From: DASQFD01 sp035633255
GTDB lineage: Bacteria; Actinomycetota; Actinomycetes; Actinomycetales; Dermatophilaceae
Length of the DNA stretch: 16,125 bases
Reading direction: 5' to 3'
Assembly: GCA_035633255.1 (NCBI GenBank)
Contig: DASQFD010000015.1
Coordinates: forward strand, 1 to 16,125
Shown here: one piece after another, positions 1 through 6,263 of the stretch
Position numbering within the stretch: position 1 is the first letter of the stretch
Layout of the letters: each line of letters begins with the position of its first letter
Translations under genes and position numbers: made by a program
The notes under the pieces: model-generated
The model's input: only the letters and a program-made list of their open reading frames with translations
The model's database searches: none
Told to the model about the DNA's origin: nothing

Positions 1-3
1 CCG

Positions 4-8
4 CTCCT
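4..8 (-). promoter_or_regulatory. Probable ribosome binding site of the gene after fmt
   Basis: The minus strand reads AGGAG here, 9 to 13 bases after the fmt stop codon, and the window then ends. A Shine-Dalgarno-like core this close to a stop suggests another minus-strand gene follows directly. In many actinobacteria fmt is followed by the 16S rRNA methyltransferase gene rsmB/fmu, but none of that gene is visible, so its identity is only an inference. Confidence 0.35.
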
Positions 9-16
9 GGGCCGGG

Positions 17-1036
17 TCAGCCGCCGAGCCGCTCCCCCGGCTGCGGGCGGACACCGCGCGCCCAGTCGGCGGCCGGCATCGGCCGCCGGCCCGGCGGACG
101 CACCTCGCCCAGCTCGACGGGGCCCGTGGCCGTGCCGACGACGACGGTGCGCCTCGTCGCCCGCAGCACGCCCGGGGGGAGCGGGTCCGCCGCGTCCGTC
201 GTGTGCGGGTCCTCCGTCGGCACGTCGGCTGCCGGCACGTCCTCTGTCGGCACGTCGGCTGCCGGCACGTCGGTCGTGGCCGGCGGCAGCGGCCGCACCG
301 GGCCGAGCCCGAGCCGCTCACGGCGGAAGGTGGTCCACGCGCCGGGCGCGGGGGTGCAGCCGCGCACGAGCCGGTCGACGGCGAAGGCGGGCGTGTCCCA
401 GGCCACCCGCGCGTCGTCCGCGCTGAGCTTAGCCGCGACCGAGGCGCCGTCGTCCGGCTGGGGCACCGGGGTCAGCGAGCCCTCCTCGATGCCGTCGAGA
501 GTCGCGACCAGCAGTCCGGCGCCCGCCTCGGCGAGACGCCCGAGCAGCGTGCCGGCGGTGTCGTCTCGTCGGATGGTCTCGGTCATCACCCCGTAGACCG
601 GCCCGGTGTCGAGCCCGGCCTCGATCCGGAAGGTGCTGGCGCCGGTGACCTCGTCCCCGGCGATCACCGCACGCTGCACCGGCGCCGCACCCCGCCACGC
701 GGGCAGGAGCGAGAAGTGCAGGTTGACCCAGCCGTGTCGCGGCACGTCGAGCACCGACTGCGGCAGCAGGGCCCCGTAGGCGACCACGGGGCAGGCGCCC
801 GGTGCGATCCCGCGGAGCCGGTCGACGAAGTCGGGGTCGCGCGGACCGGCCGGCTGGAGCACCTCGATCCCGTGCTCGAGCGCGACCTCCTTGACCGGTG
901 AGGGCGCGAGCGACCGGCCACGCCCGGCGCGCGCGTCCGGCCGGGTCAGCACCGCCACCACCTCGTGGGAGGAGGCGAGGAGGGCCCGCAGCGACGGCAG
1001 CGCCGTCGCCGGTGTCCCCGCGAAGAGCAGCCGCAT
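17..1036 (-). CDS. fmt: Methionyl-tRNA formyltransferase
   Basis: This enzyme transfers a formyl group from 10-formyltetrahydrofolate to the methionine on initiator tRNA in the cytoplasm. The 339-residue product begins MRLLFAGTP, the usual Rossmann-like start. It carries the family signature around residues 105-120 (N105, H107, then SLLPxxRGAAPV) and the catalytic Asp at about 143 in GLDTGPV. The C-terminal tRNA-binding domain ends with a typical GVLRATRRTVVVGTATG / MPAADWARGVR stretch. I chose the ATG at 1036 over the GTG immediately before it because MRLLFAGTP is the conserved N-terminus. There is no clear Shine-Dalgarno, but the ATG overlaps the stop of a possible small ORF (TGATG). Odd feature: residues about 256-276 hold two copies of a ten-residue DVPTEDVPAA repeat in a loop of the C-terminal domain. 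The gene lies downstream of priA. Confidence 0.96.
   Translation of the reverse strand: MRLLFAGTPATALPSLRALLASSHEVVAVLTRPDARAGRGRSLAPSPVKEVALEHGIEVLQPAGPRDPDFVDRLRGIAPGACPVVAYGALLPQSVLDVPRHGWVNLHFSLLPAWRGAAPVQRAVIAGDEVTGASTFRIEAGLDTGPVYGVMTETIRRDDTAGTLLGRLAEAGAGLLVATLDGIEEGSLTPVPQPDDGASVAAKLSADDARVAWDTPAFAVDRLVRGCTPAPGAWTTFRRERLGLGPVRPLPPATTDVPAADVPTEDVPAADVPTEDPHTTDAADPLPPGVLRATRRTVVVGTATGPVELGEVRPPGRRPMPAADWARGVRPQPGERLGG
211..270. repeat. 30-bp tandem duplication inside fmt
   Basis: Bases 211-240 and 241-270 are two adjacent 30-bp copies that differ at one position (215 C, 245 T). Thirty bases is ten codons, so the reading frame of fmt is kept and the protein gains a second DVPTEDVPAA block. 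It lies in a variable loop of the C-terminal domain. The near identity indicates a recent duplication. Confidence 0.95.
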
Positions 1037-1179
1037 CACGCCACCGGCCCGGTGGCGAGGCGGTGGCGGGCGGCGCCGGCCGCCTCCGGGGGGACCGCCG
1101 GCCCGCTCCGCGCGGCGGCGGCATCCCTCGCGCGGCGTGGCGACGGCGTCCGGTCGGTCGGCGGGCTCACGGCGGTCAT
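1036..1179 (-). CDS. Possible small ORF between priA and fmt, 47 residues
   Basis: I do not recognise this product. An ATG at 1179, 17 bases after the priA stop, opens a 47-codon frame whose TGA overlaps the fmt ATG by one base (TGATG), a common translational-coupling arrangement. A weak Shine-Dalgarno-like GGGACGG lies nine bases before the start. Of the 20 A/T bases in its sense codons only two are in third positions, as expected of a coding frame in such a GC-rich genome but on very few bases. The predicted peptide is rich in Ala, Pro and Arg, begins MTAVSPPTDR, and has no membrane segment or known motif. It could be a real small protein, a leader that couples fmt translation, or simply spacer DNA that happens to be open. 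Confidence 0.3.
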   Translation of the reverse strand: MTAVSPPTDRTPSPRRARDAAAARSGPAVPPEAAGAARHRLATGPVA

Positions 1180-1196
1180 CCTAGGAAGCCGTCCCG

Positions 1197-3392
1197 TCAC
1201 GCCGCGGGGTCGGGTGGGTCCATCCGCACGGTGACCGGCTCGGGCTCCTTGCGTGCCGAGGTGCGCGCCCGGACCGCCGCGACCTCCGCGGCGAGGAGGT
1301 CGCCGTCGGCGGGCGGGACGGTCACGAGGATCCGGTCCGGCGCAGGTCCGCCCCCCACCAGCAGCGGCCCCAGCACCCGGGCGGAGGGCGGCAGCCGCAT
1401 CTCGCCGAGCACCACCGCCAGGCGCGCTCCCCGACCGGTCAGCGTGGCCATCCGCACCGCGGGCGGCAACCCGAGCTCGGCCCGCTCGGCGAGCTCACGG
1501 TCGGCGAACCAGCCGGGGTCCCACCGCACGAGCGCCTCCACCGCCGGGACGGTGGTGTGCGTCGGTGCGCCGCACAGCACGACTCGTCCACCGTCGGCAC
1601 CGGCGCGCACGAGCGCGGACGCGGCGAGCCAGCGGCGCAGCGCCTCCTCCCCCGCCCGGAGGTCGGCGCGGTCGAGGAGGGCCCAGGCGTCGAGGAGCAG
1701 GCACGCGGCATACCCGCCGTCGGCGACGGGCTCGGCACCCGGCGTCGCGATGACCAGGCGGGGCTCCCGGTCGACCCGGTCGAGCACCACCCCGGACCCG
1801 GACGTCGCCAGCGGCACCCCGGCGAACGCGCGCCCGAGCTCCTCCGCGGTCCGGCGGGACCCGACGACGGTGGAGCGCAGCCGATCGCCCTCGCAGGACG
1901 GGCACGTGAACGGCGTCGCCGCCCGGCCGCACAGCCGGCACGCCGCCGGCCCCTGCGGACCGGTCAGGGCGAGCGGCCCGCCGCAGCCGGCGCAGCGCGC
2001 GGGCCGGCGGCAGCCGGCGCAGGCCAGCGCCGGGACGTACCCACGGCGCGGCACCGAGACCAGCACCGGCCCGTGCTCCAGCGCCTCCCGCGCCGCGCGG
2101 TGGGCCACCGACGGCAGCCGCGCCCGCTCGGCGGCGGAGTCCCGGGCCAGGTCCGGCCCCTCGCCGGCGACGTGCACGCGCGGGGCGGCCGCCCGCACCG
2201 CTCGGGGCTCGGCCGCCACCGGGCGGAGGCTGCCGTCCGCGACCAGGGCCGCCACCGCGACGCTGCGTGAGAAGCCGGCCGAGAGCAGGGCGGCGCCCTC
2301 GACCGCGGCCCGGGCCCGCAGCACGTCGCGGACGTGCGGGTGCGGCGACCGTGGCTCCTCGAGGAGGTCGTCCCCGTCGTCCCACCAGGTGACCAGGCCG
2401 AGGTCCCGCACCGGCGCGAAGGCCGCCGCCCGGGTGCCCACCACCACCCGCACGTGCCCGCGCAGCACCTTCAGGTATGCCGTGTACCGCGCCTGCGGCC
2501 CCTGGTCGGCGGTCAGGCGGGTGTGCCGCCCCGGGCCGAGGTGCTCGAGCAGTGCCGCCTCGACGCGGGCGACATCGCGGGCGTCGGGCACGACGAGCAC
2601 CGCGCCGCGCCCGGCGTCGGCGGCCACGCGCGCGGCGGAGGCGAGCAGGGCGGGCCAGTCCCGGGCCGGGTCGGTGGACGGCACGGCGAGCAGCGAGGCA
2701 GCCGGCGCCTCGCCGGCGGCCAGACGGGCGAGGAAGGGCCGGCCCGCGGCATACGGCTGCCAGGCGGCGGGCTCGGCGGGCGGCTTGGCGGCGGCGGGCT
2801 CAGCGGCGGCGGTCCTGGTGGGAGGGGTCTCGCTGGCGGCGGTCTGGGCGGCCACGGACCCCGGCTGCGGGCCCGGCGGCGCGGGCGGGTCGAGGGGCAG
2901 CGCCCGCTCGGCGGCGGCGTGGCGCGGCGGCACGGCGAGGCGCAGCACGTCGCCCACGGGGCCGCCGCAGCGGCGGGCCACCCGACGGGCCGCCTCCAGG
3001 ACGTGGGGGGTGAGCACCGGCTCCGGGGAGACGACCCGGCGCAGCGGGGCGAGGCGGCCCTGGTGCTCGGCGGCGTCGAGGCGGGACACGACGAAGCCGT
3101 CGCGGTCCTTGCCGGCGAAGCGCACCCTCACCCGCACCCCGGGCTGGGCCGGCACGTCCAGCGCCTCGGGGACGACGTACTCGAAGGGCCGGTCGAGGTG
3201 CGGCAACCCGCTGTCCACGAGCACCGAGGCCACCGGCCGGGTGGGCGCCCGGCCCGCCGGCGCGGGGCGGCGGGCGCGCGGCACGACCGGCCGGAGCAGC
3301 GCCAGCTGCTCCCCCGGCACGTCCTGCGCGCCACTGCGCGCGTCCGCCGCCTGCCCGCTCACGCCCGGAACGCTAGCCGGACCCGGCGACAC
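1197..3392 (-). CDS. priA: Primosomal protein N' (PriA), actinobacterial helicase-motif-deficient type
   Basis: PriA recognises stalled forks and D-loops and loads the replicative helicase for restart. The 731-residue product has the N-terminal DNA-binding region (residues about 55-150, with PFEYVVPE and GVRVRVRFAGK) and the zinc region at about 455-510 with four C-x2-C pairs. The helicase core is degenerate: where a Walker A P-loop is expected (about 230-246) it reads ASLLAVPSTDPARDW with no GKT, and the DEEH box region (about 331-342) reads VTWWDDGDDLL. Loss of ATPase motifs is known for actinobacterial PriA, so this is probably a structural restart factor rather than a helicase. An Ala/Pro-rich linker lies at about 170-215. 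The GTG at 3392 is chosen, with GAAGGGA about 13 bases upstream; a GTG at 3362 is possible. It is followed by the small ORF and fmt and carries three CGGCATAC octamers. Confidence 0.93.
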   Translation of the reverse strand: MSPGPASVPGVSGQAADARSGAQDVPGEQLALLRPVVPRARRPAPAGRAPTRPVASVLVDSGLPHLDRPFEYVVPEALDVPAQPGVRVRVRFAGKDRDGFVVSRLDAAEHQGRLAPLRRVVSPEPVLTPHVLEAARRVARRCGGPVGDVLRLAVPPRHAAAERALPLDPPAPPGPQPGSVAAQTAASETPPTRTAAAEPAAAKPPAEPAAWQPYAAGRPFLARLAAGEAPAASLLAVPSTDPARDWPALLASAARVAADAGRGAVLVVPDARDVARVEAALLEHLGPGRHTRLTADQGPQARYTAYLKVLRGHVRVVVGTRAAAFAPVRDLGLVTWWDDGDDLLEEPRSPHPHVRDVLRARAAVEGAALLSAGFSRSVAVAALVADGSLRPVAAEPRAVRAAAPRVHVAGEGPDLARDSAAERARLPSVAHRAAREALEHGPVLVSVPRRGYVPALACAGCRRPARCAGCGGPLALTGPQGPAACRLCGRAATPFTCPSCEGDRLRSTVVGSRRTAEELGRAFAGVPLATSGSGVVLDRVDREPRLVIATPGAEPVADGGYAACLLLDAWALLDRADLRAGEEALRRWLAASALVRAGADGGRVVLCGAPTHTTVPAVEALVRWDPGWFADRELAERAELGLPPAVRMATLTGRGARLAVVLGEMRLPPSARVLGPLLVGGGPAPDRILVTVPPADGDLLAAEVAAVRARTSARKEPEPVTVRMDPPDPAA
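1706..1713 (+). repeat. Octamer CGGCATAC, site 1 (in priA)
   Basis: In the gene direction it reads GTATGCCG within Gly-Tyr-Ala-Ala (GGG TAT GCC GCG), using the rare Tyr codon TAT. Confidence 0.9.
2475..2482 (-). repeat. Octamer CGGCATAC, site 2 (in priA)
   Basis: In the gene it reads ACG GCA TAC (Thr-Ala-Tyr), so here the motif forces the less used Ala codon GCA instead of TAT. Confidence 0.9.
2747..2754 (+). repeat. Octamer CGGCATAC, site 3 (in priA)
   Basis: In the gene it reads CCG TAT GCC GCG (Pro-Tyr-Ala-Ala), in the Ala/Pro-rich linker where the amino-acid sequence is unlikely to be constrained. Confidence 0.9.
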
Positions 3393-3480
3393 CCGCCCCG
3401 GCGTCCCTTCCCGGCTCGCGGGCGCACCTCAGGGCCACGTGGGGCGGCCGACGGCAGCCGCGGGGCGCCTGGCAGGGACC

Positions 3481-3514
3481 GGTCGCCGGGCGGACCCGGT
3501 CGCCGGGCGGACCC
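3481..3514. repeat. 17-bp tandem repeat just after metK, possible terminator hairpin
   Basis: Bases 3481-3497 and 3498-3514 are two perfect adjacent copies of a 17-mer beginning GGTCGCC and ending GGACCC. Each copy is itself nearly palindromic (GGTC at one end, GACC near the other), so a transcript could fold here. It lies within four bases of the metK stop, between metK and priA. There is no U-run, so terminator function is only an inference. The rest of the 125-base metK-priA gap shows nothing recognisable. Confidence 0.6.
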
Positions 3515-3517
3515 GGG

Positions 3518-4741
3518 TCAGGCGTCGACGACGGCCCGACGCAGCGCCTCGACGCGGTCGGTGCGCTCCCAGGTGAAGGCGTGGTCGAGCCCGGGGGCGG
3601 AGACCCGGCCGAAGTGGCCGTAGGCCGCGGTGGGCTGGTAGATCGGCCGGAGCAGGTCCAGCTGGTCCAGGATCGCTGCGGGCCGCAGGTCGAACACCGA
3701 GGTGATCGCCCGCTGGATGCGGTCGGCGGGCGCCGTCTCGGTGCCGAAGGTCTCGACGTACAGGCCCACCGGCTGCGCCTTGCCGATGGCGTAGGCCACC
3801 TGCACCTCGCAGCGTGACGCCAGCCCGGCCGCGACGACGTTCTTGGCCACCCAGCGGGTCGCGTAGGCGGCCGACCGGTCCACCTTGGACGGGTCCTTAC
3901 CCGAGAACGCCCCACCGCCGTGACGCGCCATGCCGCCGTAGGTGTCGACGATGATCTTGCGGCCGGTCAGGCCCGCGTCACCCATGGGACCCCCCACCAC
4001 GAACTTGCCCGTGGGGTTGATCAGGGTGCGGTAGTGCGAGGTGTCGAGCTCGGTCCCCGCCCCGGCCAGCTCGGCGAGCACCGGGCGGATCACGTGCTCC
4101 TCGACGTCGGGCGCCAGCAGGCCCTCGAGCGAGACGTCCTCGGCGTGCTGGCTCGACACCACGACGGTGTCCAGGCTGACCGCACGGGTGCCGTCGTAGC
4201 CGATGGTCACCTGCGTCTTGCCGTCCGGCCGCAGGTAGGGCAGCTCGCCGCTCTTGCGGACGGCGGTCAGCCGCTCGGCGAGCCGGTGCGCCAGGAAGAT
4301 CGGCAGCGGCATCAGCTCGGTGGTGTCGTCGCAGGCGTATCCGAACATCAGCCCCTGGTCGCCGGCGCCCTGCTTGTCCAGCGGGTCGACCGCGCCGGTC
4401 CTGCTCTCGTATGCCGTGTCGACGCCTTGGGCGATGTCCGGGCTCTGCTGGCCGATGGACACCTCCACGCCGCAGGAGGCACCGTCGAACCCCTTGGTCG
4501 AGGAGTCGTAGCCGATCCCGAGCACGGTGTCGCGCACGATCCGGGGGATCTCGACGTAGGCCTCGGTGGTGACCTCGCCGGCGACGTGGACGAGCCCGGT
4601 CGTCACCATGGTCTCGACGGCGACGCGCGCCGTCGGGTCCTGCGCGAGCATCGCGTCGAGGATGGCGTCGGAGACCTGGTCGCAGATCTTGTCGGGGTGG
4701 CCCTCGGTGACTGACTCGGACGTGAACAGGCGTGCGGACAC
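3518..4741 (-). CDS. metK: S-adenosylmethionine synthetase
   Basis: MetK joins methionine and ATP to make S-adenosylmethionine, releasing phosphate and pyrophosphate, in the cytoplasm. The 407-residue product, close to the usual family length, starts SARLFTSESVTEGHPDK. It has HPDK at 15-18, the first ATP motif GAGDQG at 125-130, and the glycine-rich GGGAFSGKD loop at 275-283. All expected catalytic motifs are present. The start is the GTG at 4741, six bases after a good GAGGGAG ribosome binding site; longer readings of the frame lack homology upstream. It is divergent from the coiled-coil gene, with 173 bases between, and upstream of priA. I looked for a SAM-responsive leader and did not recognise one. 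Confidence 0.97.
   Translation of the reverse strand: MSARLFTSESVTEGHPDKICDQVSDAILDAMLAQDPTARVAVETMVTTGLVHVAGEVTTEAYVEIPRIVRDTVLGIGYDSSTKGFDGASCGVEVSIGQQSPDIAQGVDTAYESRTGAVDPLDKQGAGDQGLMFGYACDDTTELMPLPIFLAHRLAERLTAVRKSGELPYLRPDGKTQVTIGYDGTRAVSLDTVVVSSQHAEDVSLEGLLAPDVEEHVIRPVLAELAGAGTELDTSHYRTLINPTGKFVVGGPMGDAGLTGRKIIVDTYGGMARHGGGAFSGKDPSKVDRSAAYATRWVAKNVVAAGLASRCEVQVAYAIGKAQPVGLYVETFGTETAPADRIQRAITSVFDLRPAAILDQLDLLRPIYQPTAAYGHFGRVSAPGLDHAFTWERTDRVEALRRAVVDA
4409..4416 (-). repeat. Octamer CGGCATAC, site 4 (in metK)
   Basis: In metK it reads ACG GCA TAC GAG (Thr-Ala-Tyr-Glu, residues about 109-112), again using GCA. Other Ala-Tyr pairs in metK use GCC TAC. Confidence 0.9.
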
Positions 4742-4747
4742 CCGGGA

Positions 4748-4754
4748 CTCCCTC
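4748..4754 (-). promoter_or_regulatory. metK ribosome binding site
   Basis: GAGGGAG on the minus strand, six bases before the GTG at 4741. This site fixes the metK start. Confidence 0.75.
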
Positions 4755-4833
4755 TGACGTGACGGTGGAACGACCGAACTGCGAGCCGGCGCGGGCCGGG
4801 GCGGCGGGGCCGGAGCACCGCGACCAAGGGAAG

Positions 4834-4839
4834 AATCTA
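4834..4839 (-). promoter_or_regulatory. Candidate metK -10 box
   Basis: The minus strand reads TAGATT, matching the actinobacterial TAnnnT -10 consensus, in the divergent gap between metK and the coiled-coil gene. It would give a leader of roughly 85 bases. No convincing -35 box is seen at 16-18 bases upstream, so confidence is low. Confidence 0.35.
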
Positions 4840-4861
4840 CCGTGCGCCGCGACGCGCCGGG

Positions 4862-4879
4862 ATCAGGCGCTCCCCTGAT
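4862..4879. promoter_or_regulatory. Inverted repeat in the metK / coiled-coil divergent gap
   Basis: ATCAGG (4862-4867) and CCTGAT (4874-4879) form a perfect 6-bp inverted repeat around a 6-base spacer. It lies 36 bases before the GTG of the plus-strand gene and about 23 bases upstream of the candidate metK -10 box. The symmetry and place suit an operator or transcription-factor site, but I do not recognise the motif. Confidence 0.35.
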
Positions 4880-4914
4880 GGAGCGGGCGGCGATCACGTG
4901 AGAGCATCGAGCGC

Positions 4915-6195
4915 GTGAGCGAGCAGACCCCCGAGTTCCCCGTCGTCTTCCGCGGCTACGAGCCGGCCCAGGTCGACCAGCACGTGCACACGCTGCGTGC
5001 GGCGGTGACCTCGGCACGCCAGGAGGCGGCCGCCACCAGCGGAGAGCTGAGCCGGGCCGCGCAGGCCCACGCGGCGCTCACCACCGAGCTGGAGCGCACC
5101 CGGCAGCGGGTGAGCGAGCTCGAGGAGGCGGTGCGGCGCGCCGGCAACCCCACCTTCACCGACTTCGGCGACCGGGTCGGCACCATGCTCTCCCTCGCCG
5201 ACGAGGAGGCCGCCGAGATCCGCGCGAAGGCCGAAACGGCCGCCGAGCGGGTGCAGGCCGAGGCCGCCGCGAGCGCCGAGCAGGTGCGCCGCGAGGTCGA
5301 CCGGTATGTCGAGCAGACCCGCCCGCGTGCCGACGCCGACGCCACCGAGGTCCTGACCCGGGCCCGGGCGCAGGCGGGCGCGCTCGGTGCGGAGGCCGCG
5401 CAGGAGGCGGCCGCACTCCGTGGCGAGGCGGACGCCTACTACGAGCAGGAGCGGGCCCGGGCGGCGGCCGCCGCCGCCGACTTCGAGACCGCGCTGGGGG
5501 CCCGCCGCGAGCAGGCCGCGGCCGCGTTCGCCGCACAGATGGCCGCCCACCAGGAGGCCCTGGCCGCGATCCAGGAGCGCACGCAGGCGCTGACCCGGGA
5601 GGCGGAGGTGGACCGTGAGGCCAAGGCGGCCGAGGCGCGTGCGGCGCTCGACGCGGCCCACCTCGAGGCGGCTCGGCTGGTCGAAGAGGCGCGTGAGCAC
5701 GCGGAGCGGGTCCGCCGCGACTCCGAGCGCGAGGTGGCGGCCGCGGCGGCCCGGCGCGACAGCATCAACGCCCAGCTCGGCAACGTGCGGAGCGTGCTGG
5801 GCAGCCTCGGCGGCGCCGGGGTGCCGCTCGTGGGCTTCGAGGACGATCCGACCCGCCCGGAGGGCGCCGAGCCCACCGACGACGTCGAGGTCGCCGAGGT
5901 CACCGAGGAGGCGCAGGTGACCGAGGAGGCGCAGGTGACCGAGGAGGCGAAGGGGCGGGTGGCCGACGAGGCCGACGAGGCCGACGGGGCCGACGGGGCA
6001 CCGGCGACCGACGAGGTCAACGACACCGAGTCGACCGGCGAGTCGACCGGCGAGGCCGACGAGGCCCAGGCGGCCGACGACACCGAGTCCCGGCATCCCG
6101 AGACCGGAGTCGCCGAGAGCAGCGACGCCGAGCCCGCGCCGAGCGAGCAGACCGTCGTGCTGGACGTCACCGAGGACCTGCCGGCCCGGCGCTGA
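4915..6195 (+). CDS. DivIVA/Scy/FilP-like coiled-coil protein with acidic repeat tail
   Basis: The exact function is unknown. Near the N-terminus (about 12-35) the motif FRGYEPAQVDQHVHTLR resembles the DivIVA start, which in DivIVA binds curved or polar membrane. Residues about 84-99 (FGDRVGTMLSLADEEA) resemble a signature of Streptomyces polar coiled-coil proteins such as Scy and FilP. From about 30 to 300 the sequence is Ala/Glu/Arg-rich and heptad-like with no signal peptide or membrane segment, so a long cytoplasmic coiled coil is expected. After about 310 it becomes an acidic, probably disordered tail with VTEEAQ (three copies), ADEADGADG and STGE repeats. The start is GTG at 4915 with only a weak ribosome binding site. 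It is the sole plus-strand gene, divergent from metK and convergent with coaBC. A role in polar growth or septum organisation is an inference; it might instead be a general cytoskeletal filament. Confidence 0.85.
   Translation: MSEQTPEFPVVFRGYEPAQVDQHVHTLRAAVTSARQEAAATSGELSRAAQAHAALTTELERTRQRVSELEEAVRRAGNPTFTDFGDRVGTMLSLADEEAAEIRAKAETAAERVQAEAAASAEQVRREVDRYVEQTRPRADADATEVLTRARAQAGALGAEAAQEAAALRGEADAYYEQERARAAAAAADFETALGARREQAAAAFAAQMAAHQEALAAIQERTQALTREAEVDREAKAAEARAALDAAHLEAARLVEEAREHAERVRRDSEREVAAAAARRDSINAQLGNVRSVLGSLGGAGVPLVGFEDDPTRPEGAEPTDDVEVAEVTEEAQVTEEAQVTEEAKGRVADEADEADGADGAPATDEVNDTESTGESTGEADEAQAADDTESRHPETGVAESSDAEPAPSEQTVVLDVTEDLPARR
5899..5952 (+). repeat. 18-bp tandem repeat, three copies, in the coiled-coil gene tail
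   Basis: Three adjacent 18-base units (5899, 5917, 5935) encode VTEEAQ, VTEEAQ and VTEEAK. Shorter in-frame repeats follow: 9-base GCCGACGAG-type units from about 5960 and a 12-base TCGACCGGCGAG pair near 6030-6053. All keep the frame and all add acidic residues. Confidence 0.9.
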
Positions 6196-6208
6196 CCCCG
6201 GGGCGAAC

Positions 6209-6263
6209 AGGTCAGAGCAGCGGGGTCACAGCAGGAGAGGTCAGAGCAGGAAGGTCAGAGCAG
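6209..6263. repeat. Degenerate tandem repeat in the convergent gap, covering the coaBC stop
   Basis: AGGTCAGAGCAG recurs at 6209, 6238 and 6252, with a diverged copy (GGTCACAGCAG) near 6224. On the minus strand each good copy reads CTGCTCTGA, which is the last two codons and stop of coaBC (Leu-Leu-stop). The coaBC 3' end therefore appears to have been duplicated several times into the gap. No strong terminator hairpin is evident between the two converging genes. Confidence 0.8.

Noticed and set aside
898..3576. An 892-codon plus-strand open frame opposite priA
   Set aside because: Ser/Arg/Ala low-complexity translation typical of antisense GC-rich frames; priA on the other strand has recognisable conserved blocks.
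4742..4914. SAM riboswitch before metK
   Set aside because: I looked for a multi-stem conserved leader and saw only the short dyad at 4862-4879; nothing matched a SAM aptamer I could recognise by eye. A covariance-model search would be decisive.
4894..6096. A 400-codon minus-strand frame opposite the coiled-coil gene
   Set aside because: Its Leu/Gly/His/Arg repeats mirror the Ala/Glu repeats of the plus-strand gene. The plus strand has a DivIVA-like motif and normal coiled-coil composition.
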